DNA of 64,000 nucleotides, taken from contig NZ_JACHXO010000002.1 in NCBI RefSeq assembly GCF_014192155.1, positions 434,001-498,000 of the forward strand, given 5' to 3'. The DNA is from Roseateles terrae (GTDB taxonomy: Bacteria; Pseudomonadota; Gammaproteobacteria; Burkholderiales; Burkholderiaceae_C). A program made the position numbers and the translations under genes. The stretch's first letter is position 1, and every line of letters begins with the position of its first letter. Below the pieces are notes generated by a model. It was not told the DNA's origin and searched no databases. It was given only the letters and a program-made list of their open reading frames with translations. Below are positions 16,483-25,439 of this stretch, piece by piece.

Positions 16483-17298
16483 TCAGGCCTGCGCGGCGGC
16501 CCGCTGCTCCAGCAGCTTGGTCGCCAGCGCACGGACGGCCTGGGCCGCGTCGGACCCGGGATAGTGCTCCAGCAGCAGTTGCCGCTTGAGCACCGCCTGA
16601 CGCACCATCTGGTCGTTCTTCACTTCGGCCAGCAGTTCCAGCTTGAAGGTGTGCCCGGGCGTGGGGCCGACGAAGCGCTGGAGCACCTGCTGCAGCTGAC
16701 CGCAGATCAGCTTGCCCTCACCAGGGCGATTGGCCTGATTGATCACCAGGCCCACATGACGACGGTTCTGCTGGGTCGCCAGCACCTTGATGGTGGCGTA
16801 CGCATCCGTCAGCGACGTCGGCTCAGGCGTGGCCACCACCAGCACGTCATTGGCCATGGAGACCGCAAACAGCACCACGTCCGAAATGCCGGCGCCGGTA
16901 TCCAGAATCACCCAGTCAAAGCGCGGCCGCACCACTTCCAGGATGTGCAGCAGCTTGTCGCGCACGTCCGGTGTCAGCCGCGAATACTCCACCATGCCAG
17001 AGCCCGCGAGCAGCACATGAAAACCGCCCGGGGCCGGCAGGATCGCCTGCTCCAGGGTGCAGCGCTCGGTGAACACATCATGCAGGGTCAGCTTGGGATG
17101 CAGGTTCAGCACCACATCCAGATTGGCCAGGCCCAGGTCGGCATCCAGCACCAGCACGCGGTCGCCCCGCGCCGCCAGGGCTGCCGCCAGATTGGCGGAT
17201 ACAAAAGTTTTGCCCACACCCCCCTTGCCGCTGGTCACGGCCAAGGTCCGGGCGCCTCCACGGGCGGGTCTTGCAGCAGGAGCTGTTGTCATGCTCAT
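16483..17298 (-). CDS. MinD/ParA-family ATPase, FlhG (FleN)-like
   Basis: The 271-residue ATPase has a deviant Walker A motif GKGGVGKT at residues 24-31, a Walker A' region LVLDADLGLANLDVVL and the switch region DWVILDTGAGISDVVL. This matches the FlhG/FleN/YlxH branch of MinD proteins, which sets flagellar number and placement. It lacks an obvious N-terminal FlhF-activating helix (DQAxxLR) beyond the short Ala/Arg-rich leader. No flhF or flagellar gene is adjacent; it overlaps the diguanylate cyclase by 4 bp instead, so another MinD-like role in localising signalling proteins is possible. Confidence 0.85.
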   Translation of the reverse strand: MSMTTAPAARPARGGARTLAVTSGKGGVGKTFVSANLAAALAARGDRVLVLDADLGLANLDVVLNLHPKLTLHDVFTERCTLEQAILPAPGGFHVLLAGSGMVEYSRLTPDVRDKLLHILEVVRPRFDWVILDTGAGISDVVLFAVSMANDVLVVATPEPTSLTDAYATIKVLATQQNRRHVGLVINQANRPGEGKLICGQLQQVLQRFVGPTPGHTFKLELLAEVKNDQMVRQAVLKRQLLLEHYPGSDAAQAVRALATKLLEQRAAAQA

Positions 17299-18116
17299 TC
17301 ACTATCCTGTTGCGTTACGGCGAACAACATGCCTTTTTCCTCTGCCGACACCAGGGAGTCGATATGGCTCTCCAGGCAGGCACGATTGCGGCCCTCGGCC
17401 TTGGCACGATAGAGCTGGCGGTCCGCCCGCTCCGTCCACAACAATGCGGAAGACCTCACCCACTGCGGCGCAAAAGCTCCTCCGATGCTGATGGTGGTGG
17501 TCAGCGGCGCGGCCTGGCCCACCTCCACCGTCAAACTGGCGACCCGCTCCCGGATTCTCTCCGCCACCGTCACCCCGTAGGTGGTGGGGCAGTTGGGCAG
17601 GATGATGGCGAATTCTTCACCGCCAATCCGCGCCACCGTGTCCATCGGACGCACCATCTGGCTGATGGACCGGGCCACCGCACGGATGACCTGATCACCG
17701 GCGGCGTGGCCGTGGTTGTCATTGATGGCCTTGAAATGGTCGATGTCCAGCACCAGCAACAGGGCCGGTTCACCGGAGCGGGCCACGCGGTCCAGCTCCC
17801 GGTCCAGCGCCATCTCAAAGCTGCGTCGGTTGACCAGTCCGGTCAGCGCATCCTTGCTGGAGAGGTCACACAACGCGTCCAGGATGCCTTGCAACCACAC
17901 TTCCGTGTAGGGCTCGGCATCCGGAAGCATGGCTCCAGCCTGCTGCAGCAGCTGCAGGGCCAGTTCCAGGCGCAGCGCATGCGCTGGGATGAGACGGGGC
18001 GGTTGATCCAAGGCGATCCGGAAGGCACGAGGGGGGATTCCGAAAAGCAGTCTAGCAGTGCATCCCCCCAGGGTGGGGTCAAAAAAAGACGCCAGAGTCC
18101 CACCTCTTTCACACAT
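17295..18116 (-). CDS. Diguanylate cyclase (GGDEF domain)
   Basis: The 273-residue protein makes c-di-GMP from two GTP. Residues 1-85 are a helical N-terminal region without a recognised sensor or transmembrane segment. Residues about 86-250 are the GGDEF domain, with DALTGLVNRRSF at its start and the active-site GGEEF at 165-169. The allosteric I-site RPMD is at 156-159, five residues before GGEEF, so product inhibition is expected. The start ATG at 18116 lacks a strong ribosome site. The gene heads the minus-strand operon and overlaps the FlhG-like gene by 4 bp. Confidence 0.95.
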   Translation of the reverse strand: MCERGGTLASFFDPTLGGCTARLLFGIPPRAFRIALDQPPRLIPAHALRLELALQLLQQAGAMLPDAEPYTEVWLQGILDALCDLSSKDALTGLVNRRSFEMALDRELDRVARSGEPALLLVLDIDHFKAINDNHGHAAGDQVIRAVARSISQMVRPMDTVARIGGEEFAIILPNCPTTYGVTVAERIRERVASLTVEVGQAAPLTTTISIGGAFAPQWVRSSALLWTERADRQLYRAKAEGRNRACLESHIDSLVSAEEKGMLFAVTQQDSE

Positions 18117-18242
18117 CTTTTTACGGTCTAGCGCTCAAACTATCGATTGCCGACAATGGCGTTCACCATAACGGGGTTGATTGGTTGTTTTTGACGACCC
18201 CTTGGTGCTACGGCATCCCTAACACTTAAGAAGTTTTGCCCC

Positions 18243-19103
18243 ATGCGCCCTGGACCCACGGCTCCGGCCTCCCCCGTTGAGGCGATCGACCATGAATTCA
18301 GTTTCAGCCGGGCGGACTTTGACCGTGTCCGGCAATTGATCTACCAGCACGCCGGCATCAGCCTGCATGACGGCAAGCACGCCATGGTGTACAGCCGCCT
18401 CTCGCGGCGGCTGCGGGATACCGGTCATCGGTCCTTCGCCAGTTATCTGGAGTGGCTGGAAAGCGTCACCGGCCCTCAGGCGGATCAGGAATGGCAGGAA
18501 TTCGTCAATTGCCTGACGACCAACCTCACTTCCTTCTTCCGGGAAGAGCACCATTTCCATTCCCTGACGGATGATCTGAAAACGCTCACCGGCAAACCCC
18601 TCCGCATCTGGTGCTGCGCGGCCTCCACCGGCGAGGAACCGTATTCCATCGCGATGACCTGCCAGGAATCGCTCGGGGGCAGCTCGGGCGTGCAGATCAT
18701 TTCCAGCGACATCGACACGAATGTGCTCAACACGGCGCGTCGCGGTGTGTATTCGGCGGAGTCGCGAGGGCTATCTCCTCAGCGCTTGCGGCAATTTTTC
18801 CTGCGCGGCACGGGCGCCAACGAGGGGCGCATCCGCGTGAAGCCCGAATTGGCGCGCATGATCGAGTTCCGGACGTTGAACCTGATGGATGCGCAGTGGT
18901 CCCTGGGGGAGCCGTTCCACATCGTGTTCTGCCGGAACGTCATGATCTATTTCGACGCTCCGACGCAGCGCAAGGTACTGGAACGCATCCATCGGGTGAT
19001 GCGTCCGGGCGGCCTGCTGTTTGTGGGGCACTCGGAGAATTTCACCGAGTCGCGCGACCTGTTCAAGCTGCGCGGCAAGACGATCTACGAGCGGGTCGGC
19101 TGA
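18243..19103 (+). CDS. cheR: Chemotaxis protein methyltransferase CheR
   Basis: The 286-residue SAM-dependent enzyme methylates glutamates on chemoreceptors. The N-terminal helical domain begins at about residue 20 (FSFSRADFDRVRQLIYQHAGI) and includes LTTNLTSFFRE. The SAM-binding domain shows IWCCAASTGEEPYSIAM and FHIVFCRNVMIYFD. The length is typical. It is the first of three genes cheR-cheD-cheB on the plus strand, diverging from the diguanylate cyclase. The 126 bp gap contains AT-rich sequence but no convincing promoter. Confidence 0.97.
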   Translation: MRPGPTAPASPVEAIDHEFSFSRADFDRVRQLIYQHAGISLHDGKHAMVYSRLSRRLRDTGHRSFASYLEWLESVTGPQADQEWQEFVNCLTTNLTSFFREEHHFHSLTDDLKTLTGKPLRIWCCAASTGEEPYSIAMTCQESLGGSSGVQIISSDIDTNVLNTARRGVYSAESRGLSPQRLRQFFLRGTGANEGRIRVKPELARMIEFRTLNLMDAQWSLGEPFHIVFCRNVMIYFDAPTQRKVLERIHRVMRPGGLLFVGHSENFTESRDLFKLRGKTIYERVG

Positions 19104-19161
19104 CCAGCCAGTCCGCTGCGTCCAGATTTTTGATGTACCACCCTTTTGGATTGTTGACCTC

Positions 19162-19833
19162 ATGAGCATGCCCAACGCCTCTCAAGCCCTGCTCAACAGC
19201 ACGGCGCTGGCCAGTGCCGGTGCGGCACGGGTGGCCCAGCTCAAGACGCACTCGCGCAAGCAGGGAGAAGCCTCGTTCTTCTTCTACGACGCCCATTTCA
19301 AGAATGCGGCGGTGAAGGTGCTGCCGGGCGAGTACTTCGTGGACAACGAAGATCTGCTGGTCATGACCACGCTGGGGTCCTGCATCGCCGCGTGCCTCTG
19401 GGACCGCCATGCACAGATCGGCGGCATGAACCACTTCATGCTGCCCGAAGGTCAGGGGGACTCCGGCCGCTACGGCTCCTTCGCGATGGAACTGCTCATC
19501 AACGAAATGATGAAGCGCGGTGCCAGCAAGGGACGGATGGAAGCCAAGATCTTCGGCGGCGGCGCCGTCATCGCCGGCATGAACACCATCAACGTTGGCG
19601 AGCGCAACACCAACTTCGTGCTGGACTACCTGAAGACAGAACGGATTCCGGTGGTGTCCAAGGACGTGATGGATATCTACCCCCGCAAGGTCTGCTTCCT
19701 GCCGCGCAGCGGCAAGGCCATGGTGAAGCGCCTCGCGGCCGCCAACGCGGACGCACTGGTGCAGCAGGACAAGGCCGCTGCGCAAAAGGCACAACCTGTG
19801 GCCAGCTCGGGCGGGTCGATCGACCTGTTCTGA
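19162..19833 (+). CDS. cheD: Chemoreceptor glutamine deamidase CheD
   Basis: The 223-residue CheD converts specific receptor glutamines to glutamates, tuning receptor output together with CheR and CheB. The catalytic Cys-His pair is C74 in TTLGSCIAACLWD and H91 in GGMNHFMLP, followed by AKIFGGGAVIAGM. I start at ATG 19162 (MSMPNASQ), since an earlier in-frame start lies inside cheR. A C-terminal 35-residue Ala/Gln-rich tail ends GGSIDLF. It lies 58 bp after cheR and 30 bp before cheB. Confidence 0.96.
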   Translation: MSMPNASQALLNSTALASAGAARVAQLKTHSRKQGEASFFFYDAHFKNAAVKVLPGEYFVDNEDLLVMTTLGSCIAACLWDRHAQIGGMNHFMLPEGQGDSGRYGSFAMELLINEMMKRGASKGRMEAKIFGGGAVIAGMNTINVGERNTNFVLDYLKTERIPVVSKDVMDIYPRKVCFLPRSGKAMVKRLAAANADALVQQDKAAAQKAQPVASSGGSIDLF

Positions 19834-19863
19834 CCCGGCTGCTGTATCGAGGAGTAATAAGAA

Positions 19864-20973
19864 ATGGCCAAGACCACCGTCGTCGTGGTGGACGATTCCG
19901 CCCTGGTGCGCAGCATCCTCACCGAGATCATCAACCGACAGCCGGACATGCAGTGCATCGGCGCGGCGAGTGACCCGCTGGCGGCGCGGGAGATGATCCG
20001 TAACCTGAATCCCGACGTGATCACGCTGGACGTGGAAATGCCCAAGATGGACGGGCTGGATTTCCTGCAGCGGCTGATGCGCCTGCGTCCGATGCCGGTG
20101 GTGATGGTCTCCACACTGACCGAGCGCGGCGCGGAAGTCACGCTCAAGGCTTTGGAACTGGGCGCGGTGGACTTCGTGGCCAAGCCGAAGATTGGTGTGG
20201 CGGACGGCATCCGTGCCCTCGCGCAGGACATCACCGACAAGATCCGCATTGCAGCGAAGGCGCAGATCCGCCGTCTGCCGCCTGCGCCCACCGCGGGTGC
20301 CGTGGGCGCAGCCGCGGCCCACAGCACCGCGGCAGCCCGCCCGGCCGCGCCGATTGCCAGCCTGGGCCGTCTGTCGACCGAGAAGATCATCTTCATTGGC
20401 GCGTCCACCGGTGGCACCGAAGCCACCAAGGACGTGCTGATCAACCTGCCGGCCGACTGCCCGGCCGTCTGCATCACCCAGCACATGCCGCCGGGCTTCA
20501 CCCGCAGCTATGCCGCCCGTCTGGACGGGCTGTGCAAGATCCGTGTGAAGGAGGCGCAGGACGGCGAGCGGATCCTGCCAGGTCACGGCTACATTGCCCC
20601 GGGGGGCATGCATTTCAGCGTGGAGCGCTCGGGTGCGAACTACATCGCGCGGGTGCAGGACGGTGAGCCGGTGAACCGCCACAAGCCGTCGGTGGAAGTG
20701 CTGTTCCAGTCCGCCGCCCGTGTGGTGGGCCAGAACGCGCTGGGCATCATGCTGACCGGCATGGGCGCCGATGGCGCCAAGGCGATGAAGGTGATGAAGG
20801 ATGCGGGCGCCTACAACCTGGTGCAGGACGAGGCCACCTGCGTGGTCTTCGGCATGCCCCGGGAAGCCATCAACGCCGGTGCGGCCGATGAAGTGCTGCC
20901 GCTGCAGCAGATTGCCACCCGCCTGATCGAGCGGCTGCGCAGCACGGCAGGGATGTCGCTCAACCGGGTCTGA
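19864..20973 (+). CDS. cheB: Chemotaxis response regulator methylesterase CheB
   Basis: The 369-residue CheB removes receptor methyl groups and deamidates glutamines. The receiver domain (1-125) has the phosphoacceptor D56 in [14 protein letters not shown] and the conserved K near residue 107. A 45-residue Ala/Pro linker leads to the esterase domain, whose catalytic triad is S181 (GASTGG), H207 (QHMPPGF) and D303 (MGADGA). A strong ribosome site CGAGGAGT lies upstream. The gene ends 5 bp from the stop of the convergent hemW. Confidence 0.98.
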   Translation: MAKTTVVVVDDSALVRSILTEIINRQPDMQCIGAASDPLAAREMIRNLNPDVITLDVEMPKMDGLDFLQRLMRLRPMPVVMVSTLTERGAEVTLKALELGAVDFVAKPKIGVADGIRALAQDITDKIRIAAKAQIRRLPPAPTAGAVGAAAAHSTAAARPAAPIASLGRLSTEKIIFIGASTGGTEATKDVLINLPADCPAVCITQHMPPGFTRSYAARLDGLCKIRVKEAQDGERILPGHGYIAPGGMHFSVERSGANYIARVQDGEPVNRHKPSVEVLFQSAARVVGQNALGIMLTGMGADGAKAMKVMKDAGAYNLVQDEATCVVFGMPREAINAGAADEVLPLQQIATRLIERLRSTAGMSLNRV

Positions 20974-20978
20974 TCGCT

Positions 20979-22163
20979 TCAAGACGCCAGGAACAGCGCC
21001 TGCAGATCGCTCAGGAAATCGAATCCCAGGGGTGTTGGACGGATCACGGCCGGGTCCGGATCGAGCAGGCCCTTGGCGCGTCCCTGCGCCATCGCCTGCG
21101 CGATGCTGGACGGCGGCAGGCCGGTGCGCTCCAGAAAGCTTTGCATCGACACGCCGTCCTTCAGACGCAGCGCATTGAGCATGAATTCGAACGGCAGCTC
21201 CGACCGCGCGACTTCGTTCTCGTTGGACACCGCCTGCCCTTCCATCGCCTTGGCCATGTAGGTGGCGGGATCGCGCCAGCGCACCTGCCGCAGCAGGCGA
21301 TGCGCAAACGACAGCTTGCCATGCGCCCCGGCGCCAATGCCGAGGTAGTCGCCAAACTGCCAGTAGTTCAGGTTGTGCTGGCAGCGGTGGCCGTCCCGCG
21401 CATACGCCGACACTTCATAACGCGACAGCCCCTGGATGGCGGTGCGGTCGGTGATCAGGTCCAGCATGTCGCTGGCCAGGTCCGGATCGGGCAGATGCTC
21501 TGGCGGCTGGTTGGCAAAGCGGGTGTTGGGCTCGATGGTCAGGTGATAGACCGACAGGTGCGGCGGCCGATAGGCCAGCGCCTGATCCAGGTCCTTGCCC
21601 AGATCCTCCAGCGTCTGCCCGGGCAGCGCATACATCAGGTCGATGTTGAAGGTGTCGAAGGATCGCGCCGCTTCTTCGATGGCCGCATGCGCCTGCGCAC
21701 TGCTGTGCACCCGACCCAGCGCCGCCAGTTGCGCATCATCAAAGCTCTGCACGCCGATGGACAGCCGCGTCACCCCCGCCTGGGCGAAGCCGGCGAAGCG
21801 CTCGCGCTCGAAGGTGCCCGGGTTGGCTTCCATCGTGATTTCACAGCCCGGCTCCAGCGGCAGACGCGCGCGCAGATCGGAGATCAGCTCCGCGATCTGT
21901 GACGGCTTGAACAGGCTGGGCGTTCCGCCGCCGATGAACACCGAGATGACCGGGCGGCCCCACACCAGCGGCAGCGACGCTTCAAGATCGGCGCGCAGCG
22001 CAGCCAGATAACGGGCAGCGGTCTCGTCGTCCAGCTCCTTACCGGCGCGGAACTCATGCGAGTTGAAATCGCAGTACGGACACTTGCGCAGGCACCAGGG
22101 CAGATGCACATACAGCGAGAGCGGCGGCAGCGCCGACAGGCTCAGCGTGCCGGGCCGCATCAT
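20979..22163 (-). CDS. hemW: HemW-type radical SAM protein
   Basis: The 394-residue protein belongs to the HemN/HemW radical SAM group. The cluster motif is CLRKCPYCDF (Cys-x3-Cys-x2-Cys), followed by FIGGGTPSLF. HemW is now regarded as a haem chaperone inserting haem into respiratory enzymes, not the coproporphyrinogen oxidase. The C-terminal HemN domain has YLGIGAGAHGKLSF and ends about residue 390. I prefer ATG 22163; a TTG at 22181 would overlap rdgB. It follows rdgB by 10 bp in the rph-rdgB-hemW series. Confidence 0.93.
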   Translation of the reverse strand: MMRPGTLSLSALPPLSLYVHLPWCLRKCPYCDFNSHEFRAGKELDDETAARYLAALRADLEASLPLVWGRPVISVFIGGGTPSLFKPSQIAELISDLRARLPLEPGCEITMEANPGTFERERFAGFAQAGVTRLSIGVQSFDDAQLAALGRVHSSAQAHAAIEEAARSFDTFNIDLMYALPGQTLEDLGKDLDQALAYRPPHLSVYHLTIEPNTRFANQPPEHLPDPDLASDMLDLITDRTAIQGLSRYEVSAYARDGHRCQHNLNYWQFGDYLGIGAGAHGKLSFAHRLLRQVRWRDPATYMAKAMEGQAVSNENEVARSELPFEFMLNALRLKDGVSMQSFLERTGLPPSSIAQAMAQGRAKGLLDPDPAVIRPTPLGFDFLSDLQALFLAS

Positions 22164-22173
22164 GCGGATGATG

Positions 22174-22779
22174 TCAGCCAAGGTGCCAGGCCTCGCGCAT
22201 CTGACGCAGCAGGTCTTCCGACGCCAGCGCGCGGTGGCTCAGCCGGTTCTTCTGCTCGGCACCCAGCTCCGCCACGCTCTGGCCGAGGGATGGAATGAAC
22301 ATCAGCGGGTCGTAGCCAAATCCCGCCTCGCCGCGCGCAGCCGTCAGGATCTCACCATTCCAGCGCCCCATCGCAATCAACGGCTCGGGATCAGTGGCTG
22401 AACGCACGGCCACCAGCGCGCAGACAAAACGCGCACGGCGGTCGGTCTGCCCGGACAGCTTGTCGAGCAGGACACGGTTGTTCTCCGCATCGCTCTTCTC
22501 GAAACCGAACAGCGTGGCGTACCGCGCGGACAGCACGCCGGGCGCGCCCCCCAGGGCATCGACCGCCAGGCCGGAATCGTCGGCCAGCGCAGGCAGGCCG
22601 CTTTCGCGGGCGGCGTGGCGGGCCTTGGTCAGCGCGTTCTCGACAAAGGTGTCGAACGGCTCCTCGGCCTCAGGAATCCCCAGGCTGCCCTGGGTGACGA
22701 GTTCCAGCCCGATCGGCTGGAACAGCGCCTGCAGTTCCTTCAGCTTCTTGGCATTGTTGGAGGCCAGGACCAACTTCAT
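22174..22779 (-). CDS. rdgB: dITP/XTP pyrophosphatase
   Basis: The 201-residue RdgB/HAM1 enzyme hydrolyses non-canonical purine nucleoside triphosphates such as dITP and XTP to the monophosphates, keeping them out of DNA. Motifs are LVLASNNAKKLKEL at the N-terminus, LADDSGLAVDAL around residue 66 and GFGYDPLMF near 155. GGAGGAGC precedes the start ATG. It is between rph and hemW on the same strand. Confidence 0.97.
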   Translation of the reverse strand: MKLVLASNNAKKLKELQALFQPIGLELVTQGSLGIPEAEEPFDTFVENALTKARHAARESGLPALADDSGLAVDALGGAPGVLSARYATLFGFEKSDAENNRVLLDKLSGQTDRRARFVCALVAVRSATDPEPLIAMGRWNGEILTAARGEAGFGYDPLMFIPSLGQSVAELGAEQKNRLSHRALASEDLLRQMREAWHLG

Positions 22780-22800
22780 CGCTTGCTCCTCCCAGCGGAC

Positions 22801-23535
22801 TCAAAAAAGACCCAGGGCCTGTCGCTGCGCGACCAGCAGGTCACGGATGCCCTTTTCGGCGAGGTTCAGCAGCACATCCACCTCGGCGCGGGTGAAAGCC
22901 ACGCCTTCGGCGGTGCCCTGCAGTTCCACGAAGTGACCGGCGCCGGTCATCACGACATTCATGTCAGTGTCGCAGGTGGAGTCTTCGACATACTCCAGAT
23001 CCAGCAGTGCCTGACCGTCCTTGATGCCGACGGAGATGGCGGCCACCGCATCCAGCAGCGGCGACTCGCTGATCTTGCCTTGCGACAGCAGGAAGCTGAC
23101 TGCATCGAAGGCAGCCACATAGGCGCCGGTGATGGCAGCGGTGCGGGTGCCGCCATCCGCCTGCAGCACATCGCAGTCCAGCTGAATGGTGCGCTCGCCC
23201 AGCTTCTTCAGATCAAACACCGAGCGCAGCGCGCGCCCGATCAGGCGCTGGATTTCTTGCGTGCGGCCAGTCTGCTTGCCGCGGGCGGCTTCGCGGTCGC
23301 TGCGGGTGTGGGTGGCGCGCGGCAGCATGCCGTATTCCGCCGTGACCCAGCCCTCGCCCGAGCCCTTCTTGTGCGGCGGCACCTTTTCTTCGACCGACGC
23401 GGTGCACAGCACCTTGGTGTCGCCGAACTCGATCAGCACCGCGCCTTCAGCGTGACGGGTGTAGTGGCGGGTAATGCGAACCGGGCGCAGGGCGTCGGCC
23501 GCGCGCCCTTGCGGGCGGCTGGCAATAGCGGTCAT
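22801..23535 (-). CDS. rph: Ribonuclease PH
   Basis: The 244-residue phosphorolytic 3'-5' exoribonuclease trims tRNA 3' ends. The start [19 protein letters not shown] at 23535 fits the family, whose first conserved stretch is R..D.LRPV.I...Y. Other markers are [20 protein letters not shown] and [18 protein letters not shown]. Length is normal. It is 11 bp downstream of the PP2C gene. Confidence 0.97.
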   Translation of the reverse strand: MTAIASRPQGRAADALRPVRITRHYTRHAEGAVLIEFGDTKVLCTASVEEKVPPHKKGSGEGWVTAEYGMLPRATHTRSDREAARGKQTGRTQEIQRLIGRALRSVFDLKKLGERTIQLDCDVLQADGGTRTAAITGAYVAAFDAVSFLLSQGKISESPLLDAVAAISVGIKDGQALLDLEYVEDSTCDTDMNVVMTGAGHFVELQGTAEGVAFTRAEVDVLLNLAEKGIRDLLVAQRQALGLF

Positions 23536-23546
23536 GGAATGTTCCT

Positions 23547-24443
23547 TCAGCGGGGTTTCTTGCCAGCGCGACGAATGGCGTCCTGGATCTCGCGCACGGC
23601 GCTGTCGATCTCGGCTTCGTCGAGCTGTTCCTGGCCCGCGCCCTGGATGGTGGACGCAAAGCCCTGGTCGTCCAGGTCCTGGGTGGAGATGGAGTCGGGC
23701 GCATCGCCCTCCCCTTCCCATTCCACGGCCAGCGCGGTGACGTTGTCACTGCGGGCGCCGGCCTGGCGCAGCGCCTGCTCCACCAGTTCCGGCACGGCAT
23801 CGGCCACGGTGCGCGCTTCAGACAGCAGGCGCAGGATGTCGGCATCGCTGACCGAGCTCCACAGACCGTCCGAGCAGAGCAGCATGCGGTCGCCGTTCTG
23901 CAGCAGCACCGGACCGTTGACGTCGATCATCGGCTTGCCCGGGCTGCCCAGGCAGGTGAACAGCACATGGCGGTTGAAGCGTTCGGCGCCAGTCGCATGA
24001 CGGCCCAGGGCTTCCTGCAGCTCACTGTAGGAGTGGTCCCGGGTGCGGGCGATGAGTTCGGTGTCCCGCGCCAGGTACATGCGGGAGTCACCGCAGTGCG
24101 CCCACCAGATCTGGCCCTGTTGCATCACCGCCACCACGACAGTGGTGCGCGGTGTGTCGCTCATGCCGCGCTCGGCGGCATAGGCCAGCAGTTGCTGGTG
24201 AGCCAGCAGGACGGCGGTTTCCAGGAATTGGGTCGGATGCGGCAGCACCGGCTGCGCATCGCGTTGATACAGGGCGGCGACGTTCTGCAGCGCCATGTGG
24301 GCTGCGACTTCGCCGTCGGGATGGCCGCCCATGCCGTCCGCCAGGGCAAAGAGGCCGGACTCACGGGTATAGCAATACCCCATGCGGTCTTCGTTCTTTT
24401 CCCGGCCGCCACGGCGGCTGACCTGATAGACGGAAAACCTCAC
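23547..24443 (-). CDS. PP2C-type Ser/Thr protein phosphatase
   Basis: The 298-residue phosphatase dephosphorylates proteins with two metal ions. PP2C motifs include REKNEDR (residues 14-20), [14 protein letters not shown] (residues about 34-47), HCGDSRMYL and [13 protein letters not shown], with [10 protein letters not shown] near the end of the domain at about residue 245. An acidic tail of 50 residues follows. The start ATG overlaps the kinase stop by 4 bp, so kinase and phosphatase are translationally coupled and most likely act on the same substrates. Confidence 0.96.
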   Translation of the reverse strand: MRFSVYQVSRRGGREKNEDRMGYCYTRESGLFALADGMGGHPDGEVAAHMALQNVAALYQRDAQPVLPHPTQFLETAVLLAHQQLLAYAAERGMSDTPRTTVVVAVMQQGQIWWAHCGDSRMYLARDTELIARTRDHSYSELQEALGRHATGAERFNRHVLFTCLGSPGKPMIDVNGPVLLQNGDRMLLCSDGLWSSVSDADILRLLSEARTVADAVPELVEQALRQAGARSDNVTALAVEWEGEGDAPDSISTQDLDDQGFASTIQGAGQEQLDEAEIDSAVREIQDAIRRAGKKPR

Positions 24444-25408
24444 GCCTTGGCTCCGGTCTTGAGGTTCTCGAGCTGCAGCTTCAGGCGTTCACTGAAACTG
24501 AGCTTGGTGTAGCGACGCTCGGTCTCCCGCGACAGTTCCTTCTGCAGCGCAAACACGCTCTGCGGACGGGTCAGCGGGTCCAGCGACATGCACCATTCGG
24601 TCACTTCCAGCAGGTTGTCCGAATACACATTGCGCAGGCGCGAGAGGCTCAGGCCCAGGCGGTCTTTTTCAAGACGCTGAGGCGCGTCGTTGGGCGGATA
24701 GCCCTGCATGCACGCATAGATGCAGGCACCGATCGCGTAGATGTCGGTCCAGGGGCCCAGCGATCCGTCACGGCGGTACATCTCCGGTGCGGCAAAGCCC
24801 GGGGTGTACATCGGACGGATGAAGTTGCCTTCCTTGGACAGCACTTCGCGCGCCGCACCGAAGTCCAGCAGCACCGCCTTGTTGTCGTTGGTGATGAAGA
24901 TGTTGGCCGGCTTGATGTCCAGGTGCAGCATCTTGTGCTGGTGCACGATGCGCAGCCCTTTCAGGATCTCGTCGAACAAGGACCGGATGGTGGATTCACG
25001 GAAGACCTTGTCGCGCTTCAAATCCCGAGCGGTCACGATGAAGTCCTGCAGGGTGTCCCCTTGCAGGTAGTTCATGACCATATAGACGGTCTCATTCTCC
25101 CGCAGGAAATTCAGCACCGAGACAACGCTGGGGTGCGAAATTTGCGCGAGTGAGCGGCCTTCTTCAAAAAAGCTGCGCAGCCCCAGTCTGTACAGGGGCT
25201 GTTTTTCCGGTTTGACGCGGGGCGTCAGTTCTCCGGGGGATCGTTCGGCCAGTGATGAGGGGAGGTACTCTTTCAGAGCCACCAAATGATGGTCGGGGTC
25301 TTCGGCGAGGTACACCACGCCGAAACCACCCGCAGCCAGTTTTTTGATGATCTGATATCCACCCACCACCGTGCCTGCGGGCAGGGGCGCCGGTTTCGGC
25401 TTTGACAT
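24440..25408 (-). CDS. Hanks-type Ser/Thr protein kinase, soluble
   Basis: The 322-residue protein is essentially one kinase domain. It shows the Gly-rich loop LAAGGFGVVYLAED, the invariant lysine K46, HLDIKPANI with the catalytic D164, DFGAA at 182-186, and GFAAPEMYR in place of the usual APE motif. Residues 280-322 are a basic helical tail. There is no transmembrane helix or extracellular sensor, unlike PASTA kinases. It diverges from yicC by 31 bp and overlaps the PP2C phosphatase by 4 bp. Substrates are not indicated by the sequence. Confidence 0.95.
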   Translation of the reverse strand: MSKPKPAPLPAGTVVGGYQIIKKLAAGGFGVVYLAEDPDHHLVALKEYLPSSLAERSPGELTPRVKPEKQPLYRLGLRSFFEEGRSLAQISHPSVVSVLNFLRENETVYMVMNYLQGDTLQDFIVTARDLKRDKVFRESTIRSLFDEILKGLRIVHQHKMLHLDIKPANIFITNDNKAVLLDFGAAREVLSKEGNFIRPMYTPGFAAPEMYRRDGSLGPWTDIYAIGACIYACMQGYPPNDAPQRLEKDRLGLSLSRLRNVYSDNLLEVTEWCMSLDPLTRPQSVFALQKELSRETERRYTKLSFSERLKLQLENLKTGAKA

Positions 25409-25439
25409 AATCGCGGTTCGATTTCTCTACCGATAGCTG

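Noticed and set aside
18149-18156. Sigma-28 flagellar promoter (GCCGACAA) upstream of cheR
   Set aside because: The -10-like octamer is present but no TAAA-type -35 is found at the expected 15 bp spacing.
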